64,000 nt of DNA from Megasphaera cerevisiae DSM 20462 (lineage in GTDB: Bacteria > Bacillota > Negativicutes > Veillonellales > Megasphaeraceae), in contig NZ_LEKT01000003.1 in the NCBI RefSeq assembly GCF_001045675.1, forward strand, positions 1-64,000, written 5' to 3'. Position numbers and translations under genes: made by a program. Positions 26,557-35,661 of the stretch are shown piece by piece. The notes below the pieces were generated by a model. The model was not told the DNA's origin and did not search any database. It saw only the letters and a program-made list of their open reading frames with translations. Position 1 is the stretch's first letter; each line of letters begins with the position of its first letter.

Positions 26557-28296
26557 ATGGGAATAGATATAATATACCCCACAGCGGAATTTAGCTGGCT
26601 TATTGTGGCTGCATTTCTGGCATTCATTATTCAGCCGGGAGTGGCAATGGTAGAATCAGGTTTGTCCCGAAGCAAGAATGCGGCGGATATGATGATAAGA
26701 GTATACACGAACTTTGGAATTATCATCATACTCTTTTGGTTTCTCGGCTTCAGCGTATTGTTTGGGCGGGATATTACCGGATTATTCGGGATACCTGATA
26801 TAGGAGCTTCTGCCCTTACGCAAGGGCACGTCAGCCGTTTTGATGCCGTGTTGTTTCAGACTATGCTTTGTGCGGCGGCTATTGCATCTTTTTTTGGAGC
26901 ATTGGCAGAACGGACAAAATTTTCTGTATTTTGCTTGTGCAGTGTGTGTATGAGCCTGGTCATTTATCCCATTGTAGGGCATTGGGTCTGGGGAACAGGC
27001 GGCTGGCTGGCCGCCTTGGGCTTTCATGATTTTGCCGGTGGGGCAGTTCTTCATGTTTTGAGCGGTACGGCGGCTTTTATCGGTTGTAAAATGGTAGGGC
27101 CGCGTATTGGGAAATATAATTTAGACGGTATAGTCAATGCGATTCGCGGACATAATCTGGCCGTATCAATACAGGGATTATTTTTGCTATGGTTAGGATG
27201 GCTGGGAGTGGCCTGCGGATCTTTTGTGCTGCGGCATGCCGAAGTATCGCTGGGGTTTGTCCTTCAGAATTTACAGCTTGCGGTGGCGGCCAGCATTGTG
27301 ACTACTCTCCTTGTCACCTGGGGGCGCTATGGGAAACCGGATGTTTCCATGATTATAAACGGCGGTATTGCCGGTATTGCTGCCGTATCGTCAGGCTGTG
27401 ATGTCATTTCACCGGCAGGTGCGGTATGTATAGGTGTTTTGACAGGCATTGTCATTGTTTTTTCCATTGAATTTGTTGATAAAAAAATGCGGGCAGACGA
27501 TCCGACCGGAGCTATTTCCACCCACGGTATCTGCGGTGCGCTGGGCTGTGTACTAACTGGCGTTTTTTCTCTTCAAAATGGATTGGCAGCAGGTTCATCA
27601 ATGCTTATTATGACGCAGATCATGGGTATTGTCAGTATTGTTGTGTGCGTGGCTGTTTTATGCGCCGTAATGTTTTACGGCATAGACAAAGTAACCGGAC
27701 TTAGGGTAAGTCAGGTTGAAGAATTGGCCGGATTAGACTTCTGGGAACATGGACTGGCTGAAGTATACAGTCAGGGAGCGCCGGTGCTGGACCCGTTGGC
27801 AGATACTGCGCTTCCAGATGATAGGGTCCCTACCTTACAAGGGATGAAGCTGGGGCGGAAATCAGAAGAAAACAGCGCCGTTAGTGTGGAGGAAGCCGTT
27901 ATGGTAGAACATCGTCCGGCGCAGCTGAAAGCAGGGCATAAACTGACACAGATTACCATCATCACATCGGAGCTTCGTTTTGAAGCTTTAAAAAACGCGT
28001 TGGAAAAAATCGGCATTACCGGTATGACGGTAACGCGGGTACTGGGATTTGGCATTCAAAAAGGACACGTTGACATGTATCGGGGAGCCCAAGTGAAGTC
28101 ACGGCTTTTGCCAAAGGTTAAGGTGGAATTGATCGTCTCAGCCATTTCACCGCAGGTGATTGTGAATGTGGCCAAGAAAATTCTTTATACAGGACGGTAC
28201 GGAGACGGTAAAGTGTTTATTTATGATGTGGAAAATGTCGTCAAAATCCGCACAAGTGAAGAAGGGTATGATGCATTGCAGGATTATACGATATAA
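26557..28296 (+). CDS. amt: Ammonium transporter fused to a PII-like domain
   Basis: A 579-residue fusion. Residues 1 to about 400 are an Amt/Rh channel with eleven membrane helices ([67 protein letters not shown]). After a linker (about 400-460), residues from about 462 form a PII/GlnK domain ([60 protein letters not shown]). The T-loop reads [11 protein letters not shown] where GlnB has RGAEYMVDFLP, so the uridylylated tyrosine is absent. The fused PII probably gates the channel directly. Context is an amino-acid uptake and transamination operon. Confidence 0.93.
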   Translation: MGIDIIYPTAEFSWLIVAAFLAFIIQPGVAMVESGLSRSKNAADMMIRVYTNFGIIIILFWFLGFSVLFGRDITGLFGIPDIGASALTQGHVSRFDAVLFQTMLCAAAIASFFGALAERTKFSVFCLCSVCMSLVIYPIVGHWVWGTGGWLAALGFHDFAGGAVLHVLSGTAAFIGCKMVGPRIGKYNLDGIVNAIRGHNLAVSIQGLFLLWLGWLGVACGSFVLRHAEVSLGFVLQNLQLAVAASIVTTLLVTWGRYGKPDVSMIINGGIAGIAAVSSGCDVISPAGAVCIGVLTGIVIVFSIEFVDKKMRADDPTGAISTHGICGALGCVLTGVFSLQNGLAAGSSMLIMTQIMGIVSIVVCVAVLCAVMFYGIDKVTGLRVSQVEELAGLDFWEHGLAEVYSQGAPVLDPLADTALPDDRVPTLQGMKLGRKSEENSAVSVEEAVMVEHRPAQLKAGHKLTQITIITSELRFEALKNALEKIGITGMTVTRVLGFGIQKGHVDMYRGAQVKSRLLPKVKVELIVSAISPQVIVNVAKKILYTGRYGDGKVFIYDVENVVKIRTSEEGYDALQDYTI

Positions 28297-28318
28297 AAAT
28301 CTTGGCGAGGTGAAAAAA

Positions 28319-29050
28319 ATGAGTGTATTTACAATAAAAAACTTAGAGAAAAGCTTTGGCGATCATGAGGTACTCAAGGATATTAATATGACTATTGATG
28401 AAGGAGAGGTTGTCGTCATCATTGGGCCCTCCGGCTCCGGTAAAAGTACATTTCTGCGCTGCTTGAATTTGTTGGAAACACCGACAAAAGGTGAGATTTA
28501 CTATAAAGAAACATTAATCAACAGCAAAACCGACGCCCGCAGGCTGCGGCAGGACGTAGGCATGGTATTTCAGCGTTTCAATTTGTTTCCTATGTTTACC
28601 GTTTTAAAAAATGTTATGTATGCGCCTATGGAGATTAAGAATATTTCCAAAAAGAAAGCGGAAGAAATTGCCAGAGATCTGCTGGTCAAGGTTGGCTTGG
28701 AGGATTTTGCTGATGACTATCCTGCGACGCTATCTGGTGGTCAGCAGCAGCGTGTTGCTATTGCGCGGGCATTGGCCATGCAGCCAAGCATGCTGTTGTT
28801 TGATGAGCCGACCTCGGCATTAGACCCGGAACTGGTCAACGACGTGCTGGTTGTTATGAAAAATTTGGCTAAGGCCGGTATGACAATGGCTGTGGTCACG
28901 CATGAAATGGGATTTGCCCGTGATGTGGCTGATAGGGTTATTTTTATGGACAAAGGCTATATCATTGAAGAAGGAAAACCGGCGGATATTTTTTCTCATC
29001 CTAAAAATGAACGGACGCAGATCTTTTTACAGCGTGTTTTGGCGTCATAA
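28319..29050 (+). CDS. Amino-acid ABC transporter ATPase
   Basis: A 243-residue ABC ATPase of the GlnQ/HisP type. ATG 28319 follows GCGAGGTGAAAAA and gives the canonical start [19 protein letters not shown]. Walker A is GPSGSGKST (about residue 39), Q-loop VFQRFNLFP, signature [15 protein letters not shown], Walker [12 protein letters not shown], and the switch histidine is in VTHEMGFA. Its partners are the permease and binding protein before the Amt gene, so the ABC system is split by amt within one operon. A terminator follows. Confidence 0.93.
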   Translation: MSVFTIKNLEKSFGDHEVLKDINMTIDEGEVVVIIGPSGSGKSTFLRCLNLLETPTKGEIYYKETLINSKTDARRLRQDVGMVFQRFNLFPMFTVLKNVMYAPMEIKNISKKKAEEIARDLLVKVGLEDFADDYPATLSGGQQQRVAIARALAMQPSMLLFDEPTSALDPELVNDVLVVMKNLAKAGMTMAVVTHEMGFARDVADRVIFMDKGYIIEEGKPADIFSHPKNERTQIFLQRVLAS

Positions 29051-29078
29051 GAGACTGGATGCACTACTGTCTTAGCGG

Positions 29079-29112
29079 AAAGCCGCCATTACTTTTGTAA
29101 TGGCGGCTTTTT
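29079..29112 (+). terminator. Terminator of aminotransferase/transporter operon
   Basis: A perfect 14-bp stem (29079-29092 with 29097-29110), TTTT loop and T-run. Confidence 0.92.
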
Positions 29113-29241
29113 CAGATGGGCAGCATATATTGGATTGAGAACAAAGATAATGACATAACCATATTTGGTTCTATTGTAACGAATATAACGTTATGCAAGA
29201 TACTTATATTAAGCGGTTCAGGGTGTGATGGAGGTGAAATT

Positions 29242-30033
29242 ATGGCAGCAAAACTAGTAGGACAAACAGCGCTGGTAACAGGCGGCGGCAGAGGAATCGG
29301 TCTTGGTATCACCACCTGCCTCATTCGTGAAGGGGCTAAGGTCATTATTGCAGGCAGGACTTCAAATGTTTTTTCTATATCTGAGACGTTAGGAGATAAT
29401 GTAATTCCTTGCCAGATTGATATCAGTGATTGTGCTTCCGTAAGAAAAACGATTTCTCCGATACTCGAGAAGCTGGGCGGAGTGGATATTTTAGTGAATA
29501 ATGCTGGCATTTCAAGACTTTGTCAATTTATGGACTTATCGGAAGAAATATTGGATCAGCATGTAAAAACCAATGTATTAGGTGCTGTTTATTGTACAAA
29601 ACTAGCTATTCCTTATATGGTCGGGCATAATTATGGAAGAATTATCAATATATCTTCCGTGACAGGCCCTTTTGTAGCTGATCCAGGAGATTGCGCGTAT
29701 GCACTGACGAAGGCCGCTTTAATCGGTTTTACAAAATCTCTTTCTGTAGAATTTGCGGCCCATAACATAACTGTCAATGCAATCTGCCCGGGATATGTGC
29801 TGTCAGATATGGTAAAGGGAAGTGCCAGCATATCCAATCCTCAAAATCCGCAGCAGATACTGGATGATATTGCCGGCAGTATTCCTCTGGGACGCTTGGG
29901 GACACCTCGTGATATTGGAGAATTGGCAGTTTTCTTAGCTAGTGAAGATGCTGCGTACATTACAGGACAAGCGATTATTATTGACGGCGGGAATAGTATT
30001 CCCGAGACAATATCCATGGGATTACGAACATAA
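29242..30033 (+). CDS. Short-chain dehydrogenase/reductase (UcpA-like)
   Basis: A 263-residue SDR. ATG 29242 follows GGAGGTG. Cofactor motif TGGGRGIGLG, NNAG, catalytic Ser in NISSVTG and YALTK (Tyr/Lys), then CPGYV and the C-terminal GQAIIIDGGNS. The oxidoreductase acts on an unknown hydroxyl or carbonyl compound with NAD(P). It is a stand-alone gene with a palindromic ATAACGTTAT in its leader. Resemblance is to UcpA and 3-oxoacyl-reductase-like members; no pathway neighbour clarifies the substrate. Confidence 0.85.
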   Translation: MAAKLVGQTALVTGGGRGIGLGITTCLIREGAKVIIAGRTSNVFSISETLGDNVIPCQIDISDCASVRKTISPILEKLGGVDILVNNAGISRLCQFMDLSEEILDQHVKTNVLGAVYCTKLAIPYMVGHNYGRIINISSVTGPFVADPGDCAYALTKAALIGFTKSLSVEFAAHNITVNAICPGYVLSDMVKGSASISNPQNPQQILDDIAGSIPLGRLGTPRDIGELAVFLASEDAAYITGQAIIIDGGNSIPETISMGLRT

Positions 30034-30138
30034 AAAATACAAATTTTACCTGACGTAAAAAATCAGGAGTAGGATGCGCTTTTTTCTTGCTGCGTGTGAT
30101 ATAATAAAAAATATCAGAAAAGGGTGAGAAAAGGGTAT

Positions 30139-31338
30139 ATGGAAAAATGGAAACGAAATCTTTGGATCAGCTGCTGTGCTGGATTTATCGTATCTATTGG
30201 TATGAGTCAGATGGCACCTATGCTGCCATTGTATATTGCCGATATGGGAATTCATAGTACTGGTGATATTGAGAAATGGTCTGGGATTATTTTTGGCTGT
30301 AATTTTTTCAGCCTGGCCATTTTTTCTCCTATCTGGGGACGGCTGTCTGACCGGTATGGCCGCAAGCCGATGGCATTACGCGCCAGCTTATGGCTGGGGT
30401 TTATTATGATTGGTATGGGCTTTGCGCAATCTGTATATCAATTGGCGGCCTTGCGTCTGGCGCAGGGAGCTATGAGTGGATTTCAGACGGCAATTATTCC
30501 GCTTATCGCGCAGGAATCACCGCGGGAGCATTCTGGCTGGGCATTGGGCATGTTTTTTACATCACAGGTTACCGGGACGTTATTAGGGCCCCTCATCGGA
30601 GGTTTTTTATATGAAACGGTAGGTATCCGGTATGACTTTTTTGTTATAGGCGCGCTCTGCTTTTTGGGTTTTTTCTTATTATTCCGGATCCATGAAACGA
30701 TAAAACCACAGCCGCAGGCAGCGGCACTCACGCTGCGGGATACGTTTCTCAAACTGCCAAGTCTGCAGCTGATTGTCGGGTTGTTTGTTACGACCTTTGT
30801 TATGCAGTTTGCTGTTATGTCTATAGAACCAATTATTACAATATATGTAGGATATCTTGCGGCATCTTCTGCTCATATTGCATTAATTGCCGGAGCTGTT
30901 TTTTCTTGTACGGGTATTGCCAGTATGCTGGTAGCTTCGCGGTTAGGCCGGCTGGCAGATCATATCGGTTCTCAAAAGGTCCTTTTTGCGGCTCTCTGTC
31001 TGGCCGGTGTGGCGTTGGCTTTGCAGGGATTTGCAGTTAGTCCGCTGCAGCTGGGTATTTACCGGTTTATGCTGGGCCTTGCGATAGCGGGGCTGCTGCC
31101 TTCTGTTAATAATCTTGTCCGGCAGTATACGCCGTCAATCTGCCTGGGCCGTATTTATGGATTCAACCAATCTGCCCAGTTTTTGGGAATGTTTGCCGGA
31201 GCTTTTTTTGGCGGCCATTTAGCTGCGGCTGTCGGTATCCGCAATGTATTTTTTTTGACGGCTTTTTTGTTTTTAATCAATGCTGTATGGTGTTTGTTTG
31301 TAGTATGCCGCTATGCACAGGCTGCAGGTGAAATATAG
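30139..31338 (+). CDS. MFS transporter (multidrug-type)
   Basis: A 399-residue, 12-helix major facilitator. The family motif after helix 2 is GRLSDRYGRKPMALRAS and motif C-like ALGMFFTSQVTGTLLGPLIGGFLYE follows helix 5, typical of drug/proton antiporters. A second loop motif, SRLGRLADHIGSQKVL, lies between helices 8 and 9. ATG 30139 follows AAAAGGG; an upstream GTG at 30124 is possible. Substrate unknown. It stands between an SDR and PPK2 with no obvious link. Confidence 0.85.
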   Translation: MEKWKRNLWISCCAGFIVSIGMSQMAPMLPLYIADMGIHSTGDIEKWSGIIFGCNFFSLAIFSPIWGRLSDRYGRKPMALRASLWLGFIMIGMGFAQSVYQLAALRLAQGAMSGFQTAIIPLIAQESPREHSGWALGMFFTSQVTGTLLGPLIGGFLYETVGIRYDFFVIGALCFLGFFLLFRIHETIKPQPQAAALTLRDTFLKLPSLQLIVGLFVTTFVMQFAVMSIEPIITIYVGYLAASSAHIALIAGAVFSCTGIASMLVASRLGRLADHIGSQKVLFAALCLAGVALALQGFAVSPLQLGIYRFMLGLAIAGLLPSVNNLVRQYTPSICLGRIYGFNQSAQFLGMFAGAFFGGHLAAAVGIRNVFFLTAFLFLINAVWCLFVVCRYAQAAGEI

Positions 31339-31402
31339 CGGTACGGGTCATGCTTTGCGCGAAATATAAAGATTTTTGTATAATGGGAAGGAGGGCTTTG
31401 GC

Positions 31403-32314
31403 ATGGATATTGAAAAGTATTTAGCTAAGGAAGGAACTAAAATTGATTTGAGTGAATATGCTACGGCTTGTGATGTGGATATTGATAAAAAAAAGGTTAA
31501 AGGAGAACTGATGCCGCAGGCTATCGATGAAATGAATGCATGGCAGGAAAAGTTGTTTGCCGATAGTCATTATGGTATTCTTGTTGTACTGCAGGCCATG
31601 GATGCTGCGGGTAAAGATGGAACCGTTAAGCATGTTTTTGCACCGTTGAATCCTGCCGGCGTTCACGTACATAGTTTCAAACAACCCAGCACAGAAGAAA
31701 AAGATCATGATTATATGTGGCGTATCAACAAGGAATTACCAGGCCGCGGTGAAATCGGAATTTTTAACCGATCCCATTATGAAGATGTTATTGTGTCGCA
31801 TATTCATGAGCTCATCAAAAGTGACGGCATGCCGGAAAAGCTCATTAAGAAGGATATTTGGGAGAAAAGGTATCGTCAGATCTGCGATTGGGAACGATAT
31901 TTGACGGAAAATGGTTTTCCTGTTATCAAAATTTTCCTGCACTTATCCAAAAACGAACAGAAAAAAAGGTTGATTGACCGGATCGTGACTAAGCAGAAAA
32001 ATTGGAAATTTTCTATGTCTGATATTCAGGAACGACAGTATTGGAATCGCTATCAGAAGATATATGGCGAGGTCATTACAGCCACAACGACAAAATACGC
32101 ACCATGGTATATTGTGCCAGCCGATGACAAGTGGTATACGCGTTACGTTGTTTCCCAAATTGTTCTGAAGACACTGCGGAAGATCAATCCGCGCTTTCCG
32201 AAACTGTCTGCCGATATAGAGGCACAGCTGGAACAATTCCGGAATATTCTCCGGGCTGTAGATATTGAGGACCTGAAAACTCTGATGGGTGAAAAGCCGG
32301 ATGTAAAAAAATAA
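31403..32314 (+). CDS. ppk2: Polyphosphate kinase 2 family protein
   Basis: A 303-residue PPK2-type polyphosphate:nucleotide phosphotransferase. ATG 31403 follows GGAAGGAGGG. Walker A-like VLQAMDAAGKDGTVKHV (about residue 60), the lid region SFKQPSTEEKDHDYMWR, the Walker B-like IGIFNRSHYEDVIV, and IFLHLSKNEQKKRLIDR are characteristic. It phosphorylates nucleoside mono- or diphosphates from polyphosphate in the cytoplasm. Single domain and length point to the group active on AMP/ADP, which is not certain. Confidence 0.9.
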   Translation: MDIEKYLAKEGTKIDLSEYATACDVDIDKKKVKGELMPQAIDEMNAWQEKLFADSHYGILVVLQAMDAAGKDGTVKHVFAPLNPAGVHVHSFKQPSTEEKDHDYMWRINKELPGRGEIGIFNRSHYEDVIVSHIHELIKSDGMPEKLIKKDIWEKRYRQICDWERYLTENGFPVIKIFLHLSKNEQKKRLIDRIVTKQKNWKFSMSDIQERQYWNRYQKIYGEVITATTTKYAPWYIVPADDKWYTRYVVSQIVLKTLRKINPRFPKLSADIEAQLEQFRNILRAVDIEDLKTLMGEKPDVKK

Positions 32315-32409
32315 GCGAATGAAGCCGTAATTTTTTGAAGAGAGGGACGCAGCCGCGGTGGCGATTGTTGACATGCCTGCAGTGGTGTGTTATATTGAAA
32401 AAAATACAT

Positions 32410-32574
32410 ATTGCAAGTCAGGTGTCGTAATAGACTCAATAGAGAAGTCCGGTGTAAAACCGGCGCGGTCCCGCCGCTGTAAGGAGGAGGTCTGCTGCAT
32501 AAATGTCACTGTGCCATATGAGCATGGGAAGGCGCTGCAGACTGATGAATCCGAGCCAGAAGAACTGCCTGACT
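32410..32574 (+). promoter_or_regulatory. Cobalamin riboswitch
   Basis: Typical class features occur in order: CAAGTCAGGTGTCG, AATAGAGAAGTCCGGTG, AAAACCGGCGCGGTCCCGCC, the B12-box-type GCTGTAAGGAGG, GGGAAGGCGCTGCAGA, and GATGAATCCGAGCCAGAAG followed by CTGCCTGA. It binds adenosyl- or related cobalamin and controls the downstream cbiK-like gene through the terminator at 32634-32661. Confidence 0.95.
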
Positions 32575-32633
32575 GATAATCACCGATAGACCTGCGAGCG
32601 ATGGGAATGGAGATTTATGATATTGCTGTATAT

Positions 32634-32661
32634 GCCGCCGGAGACCCGTGCGGCTTTTTTT
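32634..32661 (+). terminator. Riboswitch expression-platform terminator
   Basis: GCCGC (32634-32638) pairs with GCGGC (32650-32654) and is followed by seven T. It lies 60 bases beyond the aptamer and 105 bases before the cbiK start. Confidence 0.8.
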
Positions 32662-32765
32662 GTGGAGCAATGCTGTTACTTATCAATTGGAGTTTTATAC
32701 CCGTGAGTGGACCAATATGTGTCGGGCTCAGGCCTGTATTTTTATATCATAAAAGGAGTGGTATC

Positions 32766-33797
32766 ATGTTTGGTAAAAAATTAAAAACAGTGTTGTTCTT
32801 GTCTTTGACTATGATGGCAGTAGGAGCTGCTGGCGGCTCTGCCTCTGCGGCCGGCTATACGCTGAATCCGGAGGTCAAGGATGCAACACCGGCGTTAAGG
32901 CAGGCTGCTGAAATCGGAGTTCGTACCTTTAATAATGAATCAATGAAGGATAAAAAAAATAAAGACGCAATTTTGGTTCTTAGCTTTGGCACGACATATA
33001 AGGATAGCCGGAAGGCCACTATTGATAAAACAGTAGCAGATATTCGGGCAGCGCACCCAGATCAAAAGGTAGTGCTGGCTTTTACCTCTCATATCATTGT
33101 GGATCGGATAAAAGCTAAGGAACATCTTACGATTCCGACACCGGAAGAGGCATTGGCGCAGCTCAAAAAAGAAGGCTACACGCGTGTTGCGATTACCTCG
33201 TTGGATGTTATTCCCGGTATGGAATATGCATATGACACAGCTATTTTTGATTTATACAAGCATGATTTCAAAAAAATGACCATAGGAACATCTATCTTGT
33301 ATTGGATGGGTCAGGAAGGGCAACGGGATGATATTGCCGAATTTGTGCAGGCCTTTTCGACACAATTTCCCAAGCTTGGAAAAGAGGATGCTATTTTGGT
33401 TATGGCACATGGTACGCCGCATCCGGCGAATGCCTACTATTCTGTTGTACAAAACCGATTTGATGCGGCCCGGCTGGGAAACGTCTTTGTCTACTCTGTG
33501 GAAGGCTGGCCTCATCTCGACACGGTTGTTCCTCAGCTGCAGGCCAAGGGAATTAAAAATGTCATTCTTATGCCGATGATGATGGTTGCAGGTGATCATG
33601 CTAATAATGATATGGCTGGCGCCGAAGTGGATTCCCATAAAAGCATTCTTGAAAAGGAAGGCTTTACGGTAACTCCATATCTTCATGGATTGGGAGAAAA
33701 TGCCGCAGTCCGGCATATGTTTGTCGAACGGGCTGATGAAGCTTGGAACGCCTTGGAAGCAAACACTGCTGTATCGCAGAAACAACATAAAAAATAG
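32766..33797 (+). CDS. cbiK: Exported CbiK-type cobalt chelatase
   Basis: A 343-residue anaerobic sirohydrochlorin cobaltochelatase family protein under a cobalamin riboswitch. ATG 32766 follows AAAAGGAGTGG. Chelatase landmarks: ILVLSFGTTYKDSRKATIDKT, ILVMAHGTPHPAN (metal-ligand His) and LMPMMMVAGDHANNDMAG (second His). Unlike cytoplasmic CbiK it has a signal peptide (MFGKKLKTVLFLSLTMMAVGAAGG, cleavage near ASAAG). Periplasmic CbiK forms are known in Desulfovibrio. The normal route would put chelation in the cytoplasm, so this copy may act in metal or tetrapyrrole handling outside. No other cobalamin gene is adjacent. Confidence 0.92.
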   Translation: MFGKKLKTVLFLSLTMMAVGAAGGSASAAGYTLNPEVKDATPALRQAAEIGVRTFNNESMKDKKNKDAILVLSFGTTYKDSRKATIDKTVADIRAAHPDQKVVLAFTSHIIVDRIKAKEHLTIPTPEEALAQLKKEGYTRVAITSLDVIPGMEYAYDTAIFDLYKHDFKKMTIGTSILYWMGQEGQRDDIAEFVQAFSTQFPKLGKEDAILVMAHGTPHPANAYYSVVQNRFDAARLGNVFVYSVEGWPHLDTVVPQLQAKGIKNVILMPMMMVAGDHANNDMAGAEVDSHKSILEKEGFTVTPYLHGLGENAAVRHMFVERADEAWNALEANTAVSQKQHKK

Positions 33798-33822
33798 TCG
33801 TTACGCTGTACCGATATATAAA

Positions 33823-33867
33823 AAACACGGCCATGAAAATAGATGGAATATTTTCATGGCCGTGTTT
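33823..33867. terminator. Bidirectional terminator between cbiK and XRE regulator 1
   Basis: A perfect 19-bp stem (33823-33841 with 33849-33867), A-rich on one side and T-rich on the other, so it can end both convergent genes. Confidence 0.9.
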
Positions 33868-33894
33868 ACATATATGCGGGATAACGAGTACCTG

Positions 33895-35355
33895 TTAGGA
33901 ATGAAGTGAAAAAATTTTTTCTATAAGTGGTGTATATACGGTATATTTTTGCGATAATTCCTCCTGGCTGTATTCCCGATACTGGGAAGATTCTTTTAAT
34001 TGCTGGAAAAAATTCAACAGTATAGCATGAAGTCGGGGAGCCAGGATAACATAAAACGGATTCGATTCATTTTGTATATGCTGAGGATTTTTTTTGAAAA
34101 AGCTTGTTTTGTAATTAGAGTAAAAGGATAAATTCGCTTCTTGATAGAACGGAATTTTGGAAGATAAATTGATAACGCCGGCCGTAATTTTAGGATTTTT
34201 CTTCATTGTTGCCAATACGTTGGCAATATGGGCCTTTCGTTCGTCGACGTTCATTTTGTATTCAATGTCAGTCAGATCGATATACCCTGTTTCTAAATAG
34301 CGCATCAATGAAGTGGTCGGCATCATAATATGCAATTCTGCTTTATTCAGCAGTTCCTCCCAGGTAATACGGAGTCGTTCTATGGAAAAAAACTTTTCCG
34401 GAGGCAGCTGTTTCATCATGTCATCAAATACGGAAGACGGCAGCAGATATTCTAACCCATTTGTGAGAAAAAAGAAAAATTTATACGTGGCATAAAATGC
34501 GGAACGATATCCAGAATCAATGCTCCAAGGAGAAGTCAGTGTCGTAAGCAAGGCTTTTTTATTCAGCTTTTGAATACAGAAGCGTTCATAAATATCGTGA
34601 AGTGCAACCGGTGTATCCGTATAGGTGCAGAGGGTAATTCCCTGAGATGACTGAATGGCGTATTGGATGACAAATTCATTTTTCAAAATGATAAGACACG
34701 CATCTTCCATATCATGCATGTCATAAAAGGTGAAATCATAATTAAGATATTTATTTAATATCATATACAGCGTAGCTACTTCCTGCAGATTTTTTTCCAG
34801 CCTATCCAGATTTAAGCCAACCTGAATTTTCATGCGGGAGCATACAAGTGTGGGAGTATCTAAATAGGACCAAAAACCAGCGTCATACAAAGAAAAAAAC
34901 TCACCGTAAATGATTAATTCCTGCTCTCCGGTCAAGGTATGCAGTCTTTTTTGCAGTATTTCGGAAAAAAATTGGGATATATTATGATTTCCCGTTACCA
35001 TGCGGACAGTAGATCTGTTTTCTGATGTATGGACCTGCTGCGTTTGCAGCGTAGCTCGGTACGCATTGTTAAGATATTGCGTAATTTCAAACGCCAGATC
35101 CTTCGTATCTGCAGGAAGGACGAACATTTTGCAGAATAGTTCTTTCTTTTCCTGACGGAGAATACTATTGGCAAAATAGACTCCGATTTCAGTATTAATC
35201 CGGTCAATTGCGCGAGAGGAGGGAAGCTTTGCGCCGCTGCTCCATTTGCTGATATAGGATACATCATACCCGATATGTTCTGCTAAATAGGTAAACTTGA
35301 TCTTGGTAAATTTTATTATTTTTTTTAATGCCGAGGCATACGTTTCACTAGGCAT
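33895..35355 (-). CDS. XRE-type regulator 1 (paralog beside the cysteine prd operon)
   Basis: A 486-residue protein with an N-terminal HTH (residues about 8-60: FTYLAEHIGYDVSYISKWS, then SGAKLPSSRAIDRI) and a long C-terminal region with no family that I recognise. It is paralogous along its full length to the genes at 40523-41983 and 52647-54110, including the C-terminal block NLSFYSNYKTSFFKKNPQ. It is transcribed divergently from the first prdC-like gene across a 306-base gap. That gap holds phased TCAA repeats and the shared promoter element. Codon 135 region reads EILQKRL, the site of an in-frame UGA in the second paralog. The likely role is local activator or repressor. Confidence 0.8.
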   Translation of the reverse strand: MPSETYASALKKIIKFTKIKFTYLAEHIGYDVSYISKWSSGAKLPSSRAIDRINTEIGVYFANSILRQEKKELFCKMFVLPADTKDLAFEITQYLNNAYRATLQTQQVHTSENRSTVRMVTGNHNISQFFSEILQKRLHTLTGEQELIIYGEFFSLYDAGFWSYLDTPTLVCSRMKIQVGLNLDRLEKNLQEVATLYMILNKYLNYDFTFYDMHDMEDACLIILKNEFVIQYAIQSSQGITLCTYTDTPVALHDIYERFCIQKLNKKALLTTLTSPWSIDSGYRSAFYATYKFFFFLTNGLEYLLPSSVFDDMMKQLPPEKFFSIERLRITWEELLNKAELHIMMPTTSLMRYLETGYIDLTDIEYKMNVDERKAHIANVLATMKKNPKITAGVINLSSKIPFYQEANLSFYSNYKTSFFKKNPQHIQNESNPFYVILAPRLHAILLNFFQQLKESSQYREYSQEELSQKYTVYTPLIEKIFSLHS

Positions 35356-35476
35356 AAAATACTCCTTATATAGATTTTAAATAAAAACTAATATGTAAAA
35401 CGAAGTGCTCAACTATGTGTATTTTATCACATATTTGCTGCTTTTTAAATATCAAGAATACAGTATTTTTTATTAG

Positions 35477-35540
35477 TCCAAATAAAGTCAACGAAAAGTC
35501 ATGACGTCCTGTTTTTTTCAAGAAGAGAGTACCGTATGAT
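35477..35540 (+). promoter_or_regulatory. Shared-architecture promoter, copy 1 (cysteine prd operon)
   Basis: TC-starting boxes TCCA (35477), TCAA (35488) and TCAT (35499) are spaced exactly 11 bases. Nine bases after the start of the last, CCTGTTTTTTTCAA begins (35508-35521). Thirteen bases later lies the -10 TATGAT (35535-35540). The same spacing recurs at 42127-42190 and 54181-54282. Confidence 0.75.
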
Positions 35541-35661
35541 GGTTTCAGGATGACAACCGTCATCATAAGTGAAGAATTACACATGATTTTTGATGGATAT
35601 GAATTTATTTTTTGTTATAAATTCATATCCTAAACAAAGAGATGGAAGGTGAGGCAGGTTT

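Noticed and set aside
35356-35661. Sigma-54 promoter with PrdR-type control for the prd operons
   Set aside because: No TGGCAC-N5-TTGC element is visible and no sigma-54 activator gene is present; a sigma-70-like -10 with a shared upstream element fits instead.
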